A stretch of 15,772 nucleotides of DNA from Zancudomyces culisetae (Eukaryota; Kickxellomycota; Harpellomycetes; Harpellales; Legeriomycetaceae), in NCBI GenBank assembly GCA_001969505.1, contig LSSK01000933.1:1-15772 (forward strand). The letters are read 5' to 3'. Below are positions 1 through 8,458 of the stretch, one piece after another (positions within the stretch are counted from its first letter, which is position 1; the number at the start of each line of letters is the position of its first letter). Below the pieces are notes generated by a model. That model was not told the origin of the DNA and made no database searches. It worked only from the letters and a program-made list of their open reading frames with translations. The position numbers and the translations under genes were made by a program.

Positions 1-603
1 ATCCTGGTTAGTCATATTAAGTGTATGTACACTAATTTGACTATTTCCAGATCACAAAAATACAATTTTATGAATACATATAGTATTTGAAGAGGATGAG
101 TATATAGATATACAAAAAAGGGGGTATGTATACTTGTAGAGGAGTAAACACTAGTTCATTATCAACGCATGGATTTATATTCGCGTAGTAGTGTAATAGC
201 GTAGTAGGGTAAAGGTATTGGTGTGAAGCGTACTTTTGGTGAACCTAGATGAATCTCTAGGATTAGATTGAAAGGCGACTCTGTCATATTATTGGACTAT
301 CCTATTTGGTCTTGCTTTGATCATCCATTTAGAGCGTGAAATCAAAACTTTTCATGCCAGTTTCTAAATTTTTACAGCCAAATAAATGCTGTTTTTTTGT
401 GGGCTGAAAACTAAACAAAAGGTAGAAATATTGCGCAAACAGACAGCTCAGTTTGAAAGCAACAGTGTCTATCTCTATTCTAATAAAATCGGTCGAATAT
501 AAGAGTCATCTTTTCTAAATTCAAAGCAAAGCAGTACTGGTATCAGAAATAAACAAAAATAATCGAAAAACTCGAACATACAACCAAAACCTACATTGGA
601 AGC
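1..603. other. Left-edge intergenic region and TTI2 upstream region
   Basis: No convincing gene is visible. The stretch is AT-rich and must contain the promoter of TTI2; a TATAAG-like sequence near 496-501 lies about 105 bases before the TTI2 start codon. It also holds a 9-base direct repeat (GCGTAGTAG at 183-191 and 199-207), a short hairpin (CCTAGA/TCTAGG around 243-260) and a 41-codon minus-strand ORF listed separately. Confidence 0.5.
162..287 (-). CDS. Doubtful 41-residue ORF, possibly a terminal exon
   Basis: The minus strand reads ATG at 287-285 through TGA at 164-162. The peptide is hydrophobic and protein-like, with the run FTPIPLPYY at residues 21-29. The frame is closed by TAG just upstream, and that TAG could itself be a splice acceptor (...GATAG before TCCAATAAT), since most acceptors in this window end in TAG. 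FTPIPLPYY recalls a short stretch of the GINS subunit Psf2, but the match is brief and part of the DNA is a simple repeat of CTACTACGC units, so chance is likely. No upstream exon was found before the TTI2 promoter. Confidence 0.12.
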   Translation of the reverse strand: MTESPFNLILEIHLGSPKVRFTPIPLPYYAITLLREYKSMR

Positions 604-2811
604 ATGGAGCTCGCATCGCTGCTAGATTCGGTTCCATTACCAAAATACAAAGGTAAATTGTAATTCTTAACAATAATCGGATTCAAAAAAACGTTTGGTG
701 TATTTTTTATTACATTTACACAAAGGAAAGATATAAACCAATTGCCCACTTACACAAATAGCTGCAGCAACCGAGCGAGAAAGAGATGCAATAATATACG
801 AAGCGAGACTTCTTTTCAAGAAAATAATAGAAATCGAAACCAAAGAAACGGCATATGACCTTAAGGTAGGTGACTTTTATTTATTTATTTATTTTTCTTT
901 TGATAGTTACGCCTTATTGTACTGTACTCAAATGTCTTTGATAAAAATATAAATAAATAAATAGGATGATACAAATGTGAGAAAGCTATTCCTAGCTACA
1001 ATTTATGCCGACAATGAAGAAAACTGGTGGTGGTTGAACAGCGAAGTTTGTAATTTGGCTCAAGGTATTTAGTTTTTACCTTGTCACGATAGAGTATTCT
1101 ATCGATATGATGAATTTAGTAGAAAATGCATCCTATATTTATGAGCGTATAAATACATCTATATTTTTTGCTGCATAAATGTATTTTAGAGTGGTTGTTT
1201 ATTCAAGGAAGCAAATACCAGCGAACAAAAGAAACAGAGGAGAAAAAAAGTGGGTTTATTGGGTATTATTTTTCCAAGGTAGTAAAAAATCATATAAAAC
1301 CGTACTTTCTAAACGTGGAAAGCAGAGAGGATAGAGTCAACGATAGATTTGTTCGCCAACTCAGCAAAGACGATGTTATTTTCGAGAACCAGGGGTGGAA
1401 AAACGAGAATTTTGGATGCATTTCATCGTTCTTCTGGCTTCTCAAGAACATTAAGGTAGGCACGGTCGTCATTTTAGTACATAAATCTAGCAGTATCTGA
1501 TTGTTTGGAAACTCTGTGTTGAGTTATTAACAATAGCTCAGTTGTTATAAATTATGAAAATAGAAAAAGGAGCTAGAGGAAAATATGATGCTATGTCTAC
1601 CTGTAATTATGAAGCTAATAGATGATTTCGAAATAAAAAATAAAATAATCGGAACAAGAATGATGAAACTGGTTTCTGAAAAGGCAGATGTTGACACATT
1701 GATCAAGATGGGTGTACTTGAGCTGTTTTATAAGGTTAGTGTGCGAGTGCATCATAAAAATATGTACAATTAATGTATTAACCCGCTTTTATACAATAGA
1801 ATGCTGAAAAGCACCTAGTATTACGAAAGGACGATTTTGGCGACGAGCTTCTGGACGCAAATCTAGAGCTATGCGCCATCATTATTAAAATGATGCATGA
1901 ATGCGGGTCTCAAGAGTATAACACCAAATTGTGGAACTTGACGTATATTGGAATTTTGCAAAATTTTGTATATTCTGGTGACAGGATAGCTACTCTCAAG
2001 GTGGTTGTCAGATATATAGGCATCATTAGCGAAATGCTGGGTGTGCAAATAGTCCGATACCTGAAGGTAGAACTCTTCTTTTCATGTATTTATTGAGGCT
2101 TGGGTTTATGTGAGATATATGTTCTAAAGCTGTATACATCGTTGGGTATGCGTTTTTTTATGTTTCTAACTATGTGCTTGGTCGACTGAATAGCAATTAT
2201 TAGGAGAGATAGTAACAATCCTCAATCTAGAAATTTTGGGAATAGAGCTTGTTGCTGAACTCCAGCTTCTGGCACTGGTCTCATTAGAATCTCTCATTAA
2301 AAACGGAAAACCTAGGTAAGCACATTATTGACAAGAGCACAGTTTTTTTTGGTTATACTCTTTTGTTTAGAAGGATGTGGATCAAGGTTATACTCAAAGC
2401 TTGAACTAACACTCAGACTTATAATAATACCAGAGTCGGATACTATGCAAAGACGATCGTCGAGTCATTAATAACCTGTTGGGATTCTGCACATAATTTT
2501 ACAAACGATAACATGGAAGGTAAAAATAAATTCATTTGAAGATTTTTGTGCATAATCGCTTGTTTTTGACAGAATTTGTATATTTTATTTGCTAGTCGTA
2601 TCCGAGCTGAAAACAAAACTCAAAAGACTCCTAATGATGATGGTCGATGGCTATGAAGAAAAGGCAGCGGTAAGCATTATACTGGTGTTTATTCGCATCT
2701 GCACTCTAATAAGTTTCAGTTAATTAAACATATCCATATTTCTGATTACAGGATACTATCCACGAAGCCAAAACGAGGTTTCCCGAATCTCTCTCACAGC
2801 TGAATATTTAG
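604..2811 (+). CDS. TTI2: TELO2-interacting protein 2 (Tti2), ten exons, 432 aa
   Basis: Tti2 is part of the Tel2-Tti1-Tti2 (TTT) complex, an Hsp90 co-chaperone that stabilises PI3K-related kinases (ATM/Tel1, ATR/Mec1, mTOR, TRRAP). I assembled the exons by hand: 604-652, 762-865, 965-1064, 1190-1455, 1564-1734, 1800-2066, 2194-2315, 2434-2519, 2596-2669 and 2752-2811. They sum to 1299 bases and stay in frame to TAG. Family signatures seen are LPVIMKLIDD (residues 185-194) followed by KNKIIG, then GVLELFYK, and the C-terminal PRVGYY...ITCW block (359-376); the rest is helical, HEAT-like sequence. The start is the ATG in GAAGCATGG; no upstream in-frame ATG is needed. Intron 7 was fitted to the acceptor at 2432-2433, which restores the PRV..Y motif and has a CTAAC branch-like site at 2406-2410. 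The neighbouring gene is convergent. Identity is fairly sure; individual splice sites less so. Confidence 0.85.
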
Positions 2812-3187
2812 ATCCTTGCCGTTTTTTGCAGCTTTTGCGGGTATGTATATGAGTAATTGTGAGTATACACCTCCAGTAAAATCAAGTATCGAGCCTTATC
2901 CAAATTTTCTGAGAGTGTGAGAACTGTATACATTTACTAACTAAATGTTGGTTTTTAGGGGGGGGATAGTTTTTGTTAAAATAGAGGCCATACGCTTTGG
3001 AGAGGGTGGCTTTCAAATGTCCCAACAGAAAAAAACCACAGAAAAACAAGATCTTATCAATTCATCGTTTTATTAGAACACACTAGATATACTGTTCTGT
3101 ATATTTGCAAGTGTGTTGTACTAAAGTAAATAGAGGGCATAAAAAATACAACTACATTATTTTTATCACAAAGCACTGTAGATATTA
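2812..3187. other. Convergent gap between TTI2 and the TLDc gene
   Basis: Both flanking genes end here, so it should hold two 3' UTRs and poly(A) sites. It is AT-rich with a G8 run at 2960-2967. No ORF, RNA gene or strong inverted repeat was seen. Confidence 0.5.
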
Positions 3188-4281
3188 TTAAAGTGCCCAA
3201 AGCTCAAGTGATTTTATTGAGAATTTTGCATCAGTTACTCCTCCGCCATCCTGGATGCACAGCGCCTCGTTGTTAAAAGTGGGGCAGGTGGTGGACCTTC
3301 CGTTGAGTAGATCGCTTTGAAACCACAGTCCAAAGCACCCCTCCCTACAACATCACGAAAACAAGAGATAAGTAGTCAGAAATAAAAAAACACAATGGTA
3401 GTATAACCCCAGGGGGGTTTTGATTTCTTACCCTCCACCAATTGCAACAAAGCTGGGATCGCATAAAATGAAATAATCATCCTTTTTGGTATGCGTGAAT
3501 GTTTTTACAGATAGATGACCCTGTGCGTTGTTTACTTTCCATAGAAAACTGGTGCATATATCAAGTATTGAAAGGGGTAGGGTTAGCTGTGTGTAATGTC
3601 TTTCAAGAATAAGTTTTAAAAAAAGAGCAGAGCAATAAAGTCATCTTACCATGTACCATTTCCATAAAAGTTGGGCGATATCTTTAAAGACTCGTTTATA
3701 AAGGCACCAAAGATCTAAACAATTGAATTTTTGTTATTTTGTCTTGACCATGTATATTTCAAAAATATAGAAAATGGCAGACAAGAGATAATAAAAGCGA
3801 CTTTTTACATTATTCCCCGTGTCTTTTATGGCTATTATCATTGGCCCCTTTTGTTCTGCACTTCGAAGCATGGTTTTGAGACTTATCCCATGCTGCTCTA
3901 GACTATAACTCAACTCCCACCTGTTCTTTATTCGATATCTATTCGGAACTCTCTGGTTTATCTGGATTTAAGCGTTCAATATAGTGTAAATAGTCATTGT
4001 TAAAGGCCGGATCCATACATACCCAATACTCTCTTTATAAATTCAAGTTAATTGATACTGTTTGGTTAACAGCTTAAAAAGATGTAGTTCCAAGAAAACA
4101 ATGAAACGTAATAATAACTAACCTGATCCGCTATCTCCTTGGTAATAACTGGTTCAACGTCTTTATTCCTACCAACCAATTCAACGTCGCTAGTTGATAC
4201 GTCGGAAGTGCGTGTACGACGGAACGTCCTAACTCTACATCTTTCGTGCTGCCCACACTCACCTGATTTTGTCTGGCTCAT
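3188..4281 (-). CDS. OXR1: TLDc-domain protein of the OXR1 family, five exons, 216 aa
   Basis: Exons on the minus strand are 4281-4123, 3961-3809, 3714-3650, 3548-3432 and 3344-3188; together 651 bases in one frame ending in TAA. The first 45 residues are polar and basic without recognisable motif; the remainder is a complete TLDc domain. Landmarks are RWELSYSLEQHGISL (67-81), the strand IFGAF (105-109), FYGNG (120-124), DDYFIL (149-154), IGGGEGCFGLW (162-172), CPTFNNE (185-191) and the closing LELWAL (211-216). TLDc proteins bind the V-ATPase and promote its disassembly or regulate it, and are linked to oxidative-stress resistance; the catalytic-like activity is unproven. At 216 residues it is shorter than yeast Oxr1 (about 270) and has no LysM, TBC or EF-hand partner. 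It might equally be another single-TLDc paralogue, so the symbol denotes the family. Confidence 0.85.
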
Positions 4282-4905
4282 GTTTTAACAATCTGTGGCT
4301 CTTGTCTTTTTTTCTTTTGCTGTTGATTAAATCCAATCCTTTTGGCTGTATTCCCTGGGTTCTACTACTAATTTCTGGTACTTTTTTCCCTTTTAGTTTT
4401 TACTCGTCAATAAGAGAGTAATGCAAACAAAATGAGTTTAAAAGCGCTATATGTTGCGGATATAGATAGTAATATTATATACTAGCTAGCGTTTGTTTCA
4501 AACAAAGCTTTAAAGCCTCTAAAATTCAAAGTTGAATAAAGAGCCAGTTGCGACTTGGCTTTCCTTTTTTTTTGTCTAACATTAATTTTTAATTCCCGCT
4601 CTAAAACCGAAAAATAGCCACATTCCATTCCCCATCTCTCTCCCATCCTGCTCTTCCTGAGAGCCGCATAACACCATAACAAAAATAGAACCCGTTTTGG
4701 TATTTATGTCTTGTACTCGCAAAGTCTATTGGCAAATCAAAAGAATCATAGTAAATTGCGTAAATTCTCCTCCTCTAAACATCAACCAATTACTACAATA
4801 GCAACATCCTTATACTGTTCATGTTTAATTTGCTGCTATTTGCCAATTGATTTCAGAGGTTCTGTTTTCATCTATAAAAATGCTTAGCCGATTCATGTGA
4901 ACAAA
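4282..4905. other. Upstream region of the TLDc gene, no clear gene
   Basis: This should contain the promoter of the minus-strand TLDc gene. An 17-codon ORF starts at ATG 4432 and stops at 4483-4485; a 66-codon minus-strand ORF (4482-4682) has no family resemblance. Both are treated as chance. A TATAAAA box occurs at 4873-4879 on the plus strand, 27 bases before the ATG at 4906. Confidence 0.4.
4873..4879 (+). promoter_or_regulatory. TATA-box-like TATAAAA
   Basis: A perfect TATAAAA lies 26 bases ahead of the candidate start codon at 4906. If used, transcription would begin almost at that ATG, leaving little leader, so its link to that candidate gene is uncertain. AT-rich sequence makes such matches common. 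Confidence 0.2.
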
Positions 4906-5131
4906 ATGCCGGGTAGAAAAGGTATATCTTGATTGACATGTTCAGAAAGTAAAAATCTTATTTTCACCCCCAACTGAAATTTTACTTCCTTTATGGTATG
5001 AAGATGGAAATACCAAAAGCAAGATGCAAAAAAAAACGGACATACATCATACAAAAAAGGAAAGCAGGCATTTATCTCCTATTTTGGACTTGTTGGCAAA
5101 TAATGGCAACATAAACCCAGAAAAAGTATAA
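4906..5131 (+). CDS. Weak candidate small gene, two exons, 65 aa
   Basis: The ATG at 4906 opens MPGRK and runs into a possible donor after 4921. A reading frame free of stops for about 60 codons continues from 4950 to TAA at 5129-5131. Joining 4906-4921 to 4950-5131 gives 65 residues with blocks such as LLPLWYEDGN and SPILDLLANNGNINPEKV. The required intron would be only 28 bases, far below the 65-222 bases of the other introns here, which argues against this exact structure. I do not recognise the protein. An alternative is a protein starting at ATG 5014 within the second exon (38 residues), or no gene at all. Confidence 0.2.
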
Positions 5132-5276
5132 AAAAAGGAGCAAAATGTTTGGAATATACAAGATTGTGTAAATAAACTCATTGGAAGGTTGTGAATGTTG
5201 AATGTTTTGAATGTATTGCTAATACACTGATAGAAAATACCCAAGAAAAATAAACAACTTAACATAGTGATAAAAA

Positions 5277-5417
5277 ATGGGCAAAGGTAATGGCGGAGCA
5301 GGTACCTATAATACATATTATCTCAGTCAATCCCAAATTCCATACACCGATAACATCTATTACCCGCACAGCCAAGTTAGCAGCTGCTTCTGTGCGCGTT
5401 TCGGTACTGTAATATAA
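5277..5417 (+). CDS. Hypothetical 46-residue ORF
   Basis: ATG 5277 to TAA 5415-5417 without an intron. The peptide starts MGKGNGGAG, is tyrosine-rich in the middle (YNTYY, NIYYPH) and carries a CFC motif near the C-terminus. It contains no obvious signal peptide or membrane segment and I know no matching family. The stop lies inside the spacer of the 10-base inverted repeat at 5401-5445, and the convergent RRG7 gene ends 35 bases further on. It may be real, a 3' exon of a gene starting near 4906, or chance. Confidence 0.2.
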   Translation: MGKGNGGAGTYNTYYLSQSQIPYTDNIYYPHSQVSSCFCARFGTVI

Positions 5418-5445
5418 TAACATTTAACAAACTTCACAGTACCGA
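5401..5445. repeat. Inverted repeat, 10-base perfect arms, at convergent 3' ends
   Basis: TCGGTACTGT (5401-5410) and ACAGTACCGA (5436-5445) are exact reverse complements separated by 25 AT-rich bases. The hairpin lies immediately downstream of the RRG7 stop and across the end of the small plus-strand ORF. It could form a stem-loop in either 3' UTR; no function is known. Confidence 0.6.
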
Positions 5446-5451
5446 TATATT

Positions 5452-6255
5452 CTAATAAATACACACTCCATTCGATAAAATACTCAAAGTCTCTACAATT
5501 GACCCATCATTATTGGATTTTGTAAATTTTTTAGTAGCTATTAGATCTCCCAAGAACCGATTTGCTGCGGTGTTCCATAACATACCACTTATCAAGCCTC
5601 TCAACGCGGTATCTGGAATGGAATCTAGCTCCGAGGTTTTAGTCCCAAATCCCTGTAAAGCTACCACTCCTCCATCGTTCATTTGGGTACCACCTTCTAA
5701 ACCAATACCAGTTATGTTCGATCTGTCCAAATCTTGAGGTAAAAACTGTTTTGAGATTTCACTGTTGAAACGAATAGTAAACAATACAATAGGGAATCTC
5801 GAGCTCATGGTAGCGGAAATCGCGCTTTTTGAATAGCCATTGGGGCAGGCCAGTACCCCCAACACGTCGCGGAAATCTTGTCTAGCCATCACACCTTCCC
5901 ATTCTCTGACTACTGAAGGACCTATTTTGGATTTTAAGTAGTTTTTTGCCTGCCCAACAATATGAAATTGAGCTTTATGTGGTAATTGTATAGGCCCTTG
6001 AAAATCAATTCCGTGATCATTTGCACCGCCAATCCTGGTTAGTTTTGCACCAAGTAGATTGATAGTTGATATAACAATATTCTCGTATAATGTCCCTAAA
6101 AATACCGTCGACTGTCTTTTCTGTACAACTTCGCTTGACTCCTGTAACTCTTCAGTCTTTTCTTTTAGGTTAGAAGCAAATCTAACAGATCGGGATTTGA
6201 TCCGGAAATCAATTAGTAGTGACTGTGATCTCACCAATTTCTTTGTAAAGTTCAT
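5452..6255 (-). CDS. RRG7: Rrg7-like mitochondrial PD-(D/E)xK-fold protein, 267 aa
   Basis: A single-exon ORF, ATG 6255 to TAG 5452. It matches the Rrg7/DUF2034 family (required for respiratory growth 7), mitochondrial fungal proteins with a restriction-endonuclease-like fold. The core reads GTLYENIV (residues 54-61), GGANDHGIDFQG (76-87) and HIVGQAKNY (98-106), which supply E58, D84 and the Q102-x-K104 pair expected of a PD-(D/E)xK centre resembling Mrr-type enzymes. The run VLGVLACPNGYSKSA (131-145) is also typical. The first 30 residues are rich in K, R and S with no acidic residue but one D, consistent with a mitochondrial presequence. Yeast mutants lose respiratory growth; the nuclease activity and its substrate are not established. 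No intron, unlike its neighbour PSMA3. Length is close to the yeast protein (about 240). Confidence 0.85.
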   Translation of the reverse strand: MNFTKKLVRSQSLLIDFRIKSRSVRFASNLKEKTEELQESSEVVQKRQSTVFLGTLYENIVISTINLLGAKLTRIGGANDHGIDFQGPIQLPHKAQFHIVGQAKNYLKSKIGPSVVREWEGVMARQDFRDVLGVLACPNGYSKSAISATMSSRFPIVLFTIRFNSEISKQFLPQDLDRSNITGIGLEGGTQMNDGGVVALQGFGTKTSELDSIPDTALRGLISGMLWNTAANRFLGDLIATKKFTKSNNDGSIVETLSILSNGVCIY

Positions 6256-6939
6256 TTATTTATATCTATTATTCTCCTATCTTTGTGGTTTGATTAAATC
6301 TATCTTTTTCTGCTCGTGCGATTGAGTGGCAAATGCAAATCTAAAAAATAGAAAGGGTCGTTATGCATGCAAATATTTTATCCGAAATTCGTTTTGATTT
6401 GCATGCTCTTTTGTCCAAATGGTGTCGTTTTGGAGAGGGGTATAACAAAAAAAAAGAATTCTTTTCACCTTGTTCTAAAACTAGAAATGATTTATCTGAA
6501 TCAAATGTTCTTGCTATTAATTTAAGCAGTTTAAAAATTTTGTGCTTTCAGTGTAGCAAAGTTCAACTGCAAATATAAGCGAGTTCCAACCAACCAATGG
6601 CATCAATACCAAAAAAAATAAAAGTAATAATGTAAATTATCCCTGCAAATCACAATTCAAGAAAAACAAACTCATAAACAACAGACTTGGCAATCTTGCC
6701 AATAGATTCCCTAGAATTTGCACCAAATAAACACCCATGTCTTTTCAAGCTCTAACCAGCAATGCTGAAAGCTGGTTAGTAATTTGTAAGAACAGGACTT
6801 GTCAGGCAGGACAGGGGGTCTTGTTCATCTTTTCACCTTTTCTTCCATTAAGCTTTACTTGTGTGTTAGTGATAAAGAATGACAAATGTACTGATAACAG
6901 TGTTAAACAAATAAACAAAAAATAAAGGAGGTATGCAAA
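6256..6939. other. RRG7 upstream region and PSMA3 3' region
   Basis: Non-coding by my reading. It must contain the RRG7 promoter on its left side and the PSMA3 3' UTR on its right. The left side carries a cluster of ATGCAAAT octamers and a 10-base inverted repeat (listed separately). Two plus-strand ORFs of 71 and 62 codons (6363-6578, 6737-6925) show no family resemblance and odd composition and were not accepted. Confidence 0.5.
6333..6406. promoter_or_regulatory. Cluster of three ATGCAAAT octamers upstream of RRG7
   Basis: ATGCAAAT occurs at 6333-6340 and 6367-6374 and as ATTTGCAT at 6397-6404, all 78 to 150 bases upstream of the RRG7 start codon. The last two belong to a longer inverted repeat, GCATGCAAAT (6365-6374) and ATTTGCATGC (6397-6406), with a 22-base spacer. 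Repetition in a promoter-like place suggests a binding site for a dimeric regulator, but the factor is unknown. Confidence 0.4.
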
Positions 6940-8458
6940 TCAAAGGTCTTCATCGTCCATATCATCATCAGCGCCCTCAGCATATTGTACAGCCTCATCA
7001 AACAATTCTTTAGGAACTCTTGAAAAAACATAGTTCGATTCCGGACAAATCCAAGCCAGCTCAAGCTCAAAAATGCTGTCTTTGGAATTGTCGTGGACGG
7101 TATATATAATCCGAGCAGCCTCCTTTGCTAACTGTGTCATAGAAAGGTTATCCAAGTCTAGTTTCTCCATTTCTGTTTTTGCCAATTGTTTGGCTTTTCC
7201 AGCAGCACAAGCTTTGTATCCCTAAAATTACACATTTTTAGTTTTAGTTTATTTTTTTATCAAGATATCTGTGTTTTATACACAAAATAACAACTGTGGT
7301 ATCGCTATAGATTGATTGTCCTGCTACAATAATAGCCTATATTCAAGCGAAAAGAAAGTTCATTTTCATTGCAGAAACGAGTCGAAACTTACATAATAAG
7401 CACCTGATGTCTCAAACATATAGAGGTGGGGAGTTGTTCCTTCCATACAAGCCATAATTGGGGATGCACCAAACGGTCTAACCGAAGAGTACAATGTATA
7501 GGCTTGAATGAACATACCTAGTCTCTCAGCAAGTTGCTATTTGTTCGTATATGTGTAAAGTTCGCTAATTGCTAAATAAAGTTGATTTTATATGGAATGT
7601 TGGCTATCATTCTATTAATATCTGGTGTACCTTTGGTGGCATTTGGACTTGGTATATATTCTGGAAGCTGAGAACCTCTTCACGGGCTCTACTAACCAAC
7701 TGTTTAACATCTGGGATCCAGCCTGTTCCAACCTATTATTTTGATGAATATATCCTGTATCAATAAGATGTACTTTATGGAAAACAGATTGGGTATAGGG
7801 AAAAGAGTCCAAACGATATTTAGAATCGGATTTCCGTCTAGAAAATTTGGGATTCATCTGAGCAACAAAAGAATAATAATAGGAAGAAAAACGAGTAGGA
7901 AACGAATTTATTACCATTCCAACTTGCTTGTTAACGATCATTGTTCGTCGGTTTGAACTAGGAATCTCCAACTTTGTCGGAATGATTCGTTCAGCAGCCA
8001 AAATTATCCCATTTTTGGTTTTTATTCCAATCACCGTTCTGTTTATGAAAATGTCAAGCAATCACGAATCGTTATTTTATTTACAAAATAAAATAGTTTT
8101 CAAGAAGATAACTTATAGATAGAAGCCCTTACCCGCTATTGTCGACGGCCTTTTCGGCATATTCCACTTGAAAGATTCTACCATCTGGAGAGTATGTGCT
8201 AACTGAAAAATCGTACTATTTTATTTTCAAGTTAAATAATAACAATCAGTATATAGTTTTTCTACTGAATAAAACAAATCCCCATATACGTGTATTAAAT
8301 GGAAATGAATCTTTGCCCTGTAATAGCCAGAAAAGTGCAGTTGTTGTAATTGTTGCCGGTTTTTTACTTGCTTTAGGAAAAAACATGGAATGTGTGCAAA
8401 ACATCAATGCTTGAATAATAAACATCACAACACTTACTCCTGTTCCTACAGACGTCAT
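6940..8458 (-). CDS. PRE10: 20S proteasome subunit alpha-3 (PSMA3/Pre10), six exons, 251 aa
   Basis: This subunit (alpha-7 in systematic nomenclature) sits in the outer ring of the 20S core particle; alpha subunits gate the channel and are not catalytic. Exons on the minus strand are 8458-8438, 8215-8133, 8038-7915, 7732-7631, 7536-7393 and 7221-6940, giving 756 bases in frame to the stop. The protein begins MTSVGTGYDFSVSTYSPDGR followed by IFQVEYAEKAV, the alpha-subunit N-terminal signature. Further family blocks are NGIILAAER, WIPDVKQLVSRAREE, AYTLYSSVRPFGAS, SGAYYGYKACAAGKAKQ and IIYTVHD...FELELAW. It ends in an acidic tail, DDDMDDEDL, typical of this subunit. Length is close to human PSMA3 (255). 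The first exon encodes only seven residues and is followed by the longest intron (222 bases). Identity is secure; splice sites fit the conserved sequence at every junction. Confidence 0.94.

Noticed and set aside
2371-2416. Separate mini-exon with a 30-base intron in TTI2
   Set aside because: The single acceptor at 2432-2433 gives the conserved PRV..Y motif with a normal intron and a branch-like CTAAC, so the extra exon is unnecessary.
4432-4485. Plus-strand ATG with a 17-residue frame resembling the start of a longin or adaptin mu chain
   Set aside because: The frame stops after 17 codons and no continuing exon with mu-chain features exists before the next gene.
4482-4682. 66-codon minus-strand ORF
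   Set aside because: No family resemblance, starts and ends in AT-rich promoter-like DNA; probability of a chance ORF of this size is high.
5047-5316. 89-codon hydrophobic ORF on the minus strand
   Set aside because: It is antisense to the small plus-strand frames, rich in Phe and Leu because of the AT-rich, A-run-bearing opposite strand, and resembles no family.
6363-6578. 71-codon plus-strand ORF
   Set aside because: Contains the octamer inverted repeat and has random-looking composition; no family match.
6737-6925. 62-codon plus-strand ORF
   Set aside because: Composition shifts midway, no recognisable motif, and it ends in the PSMA3 3' region.
7033-7042. GTTCGATTCC, like a tRNA T-loop
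   Set aside because: It lies inside the conserved last exon of PSMA3 and no cloverleaf can be formed around it.
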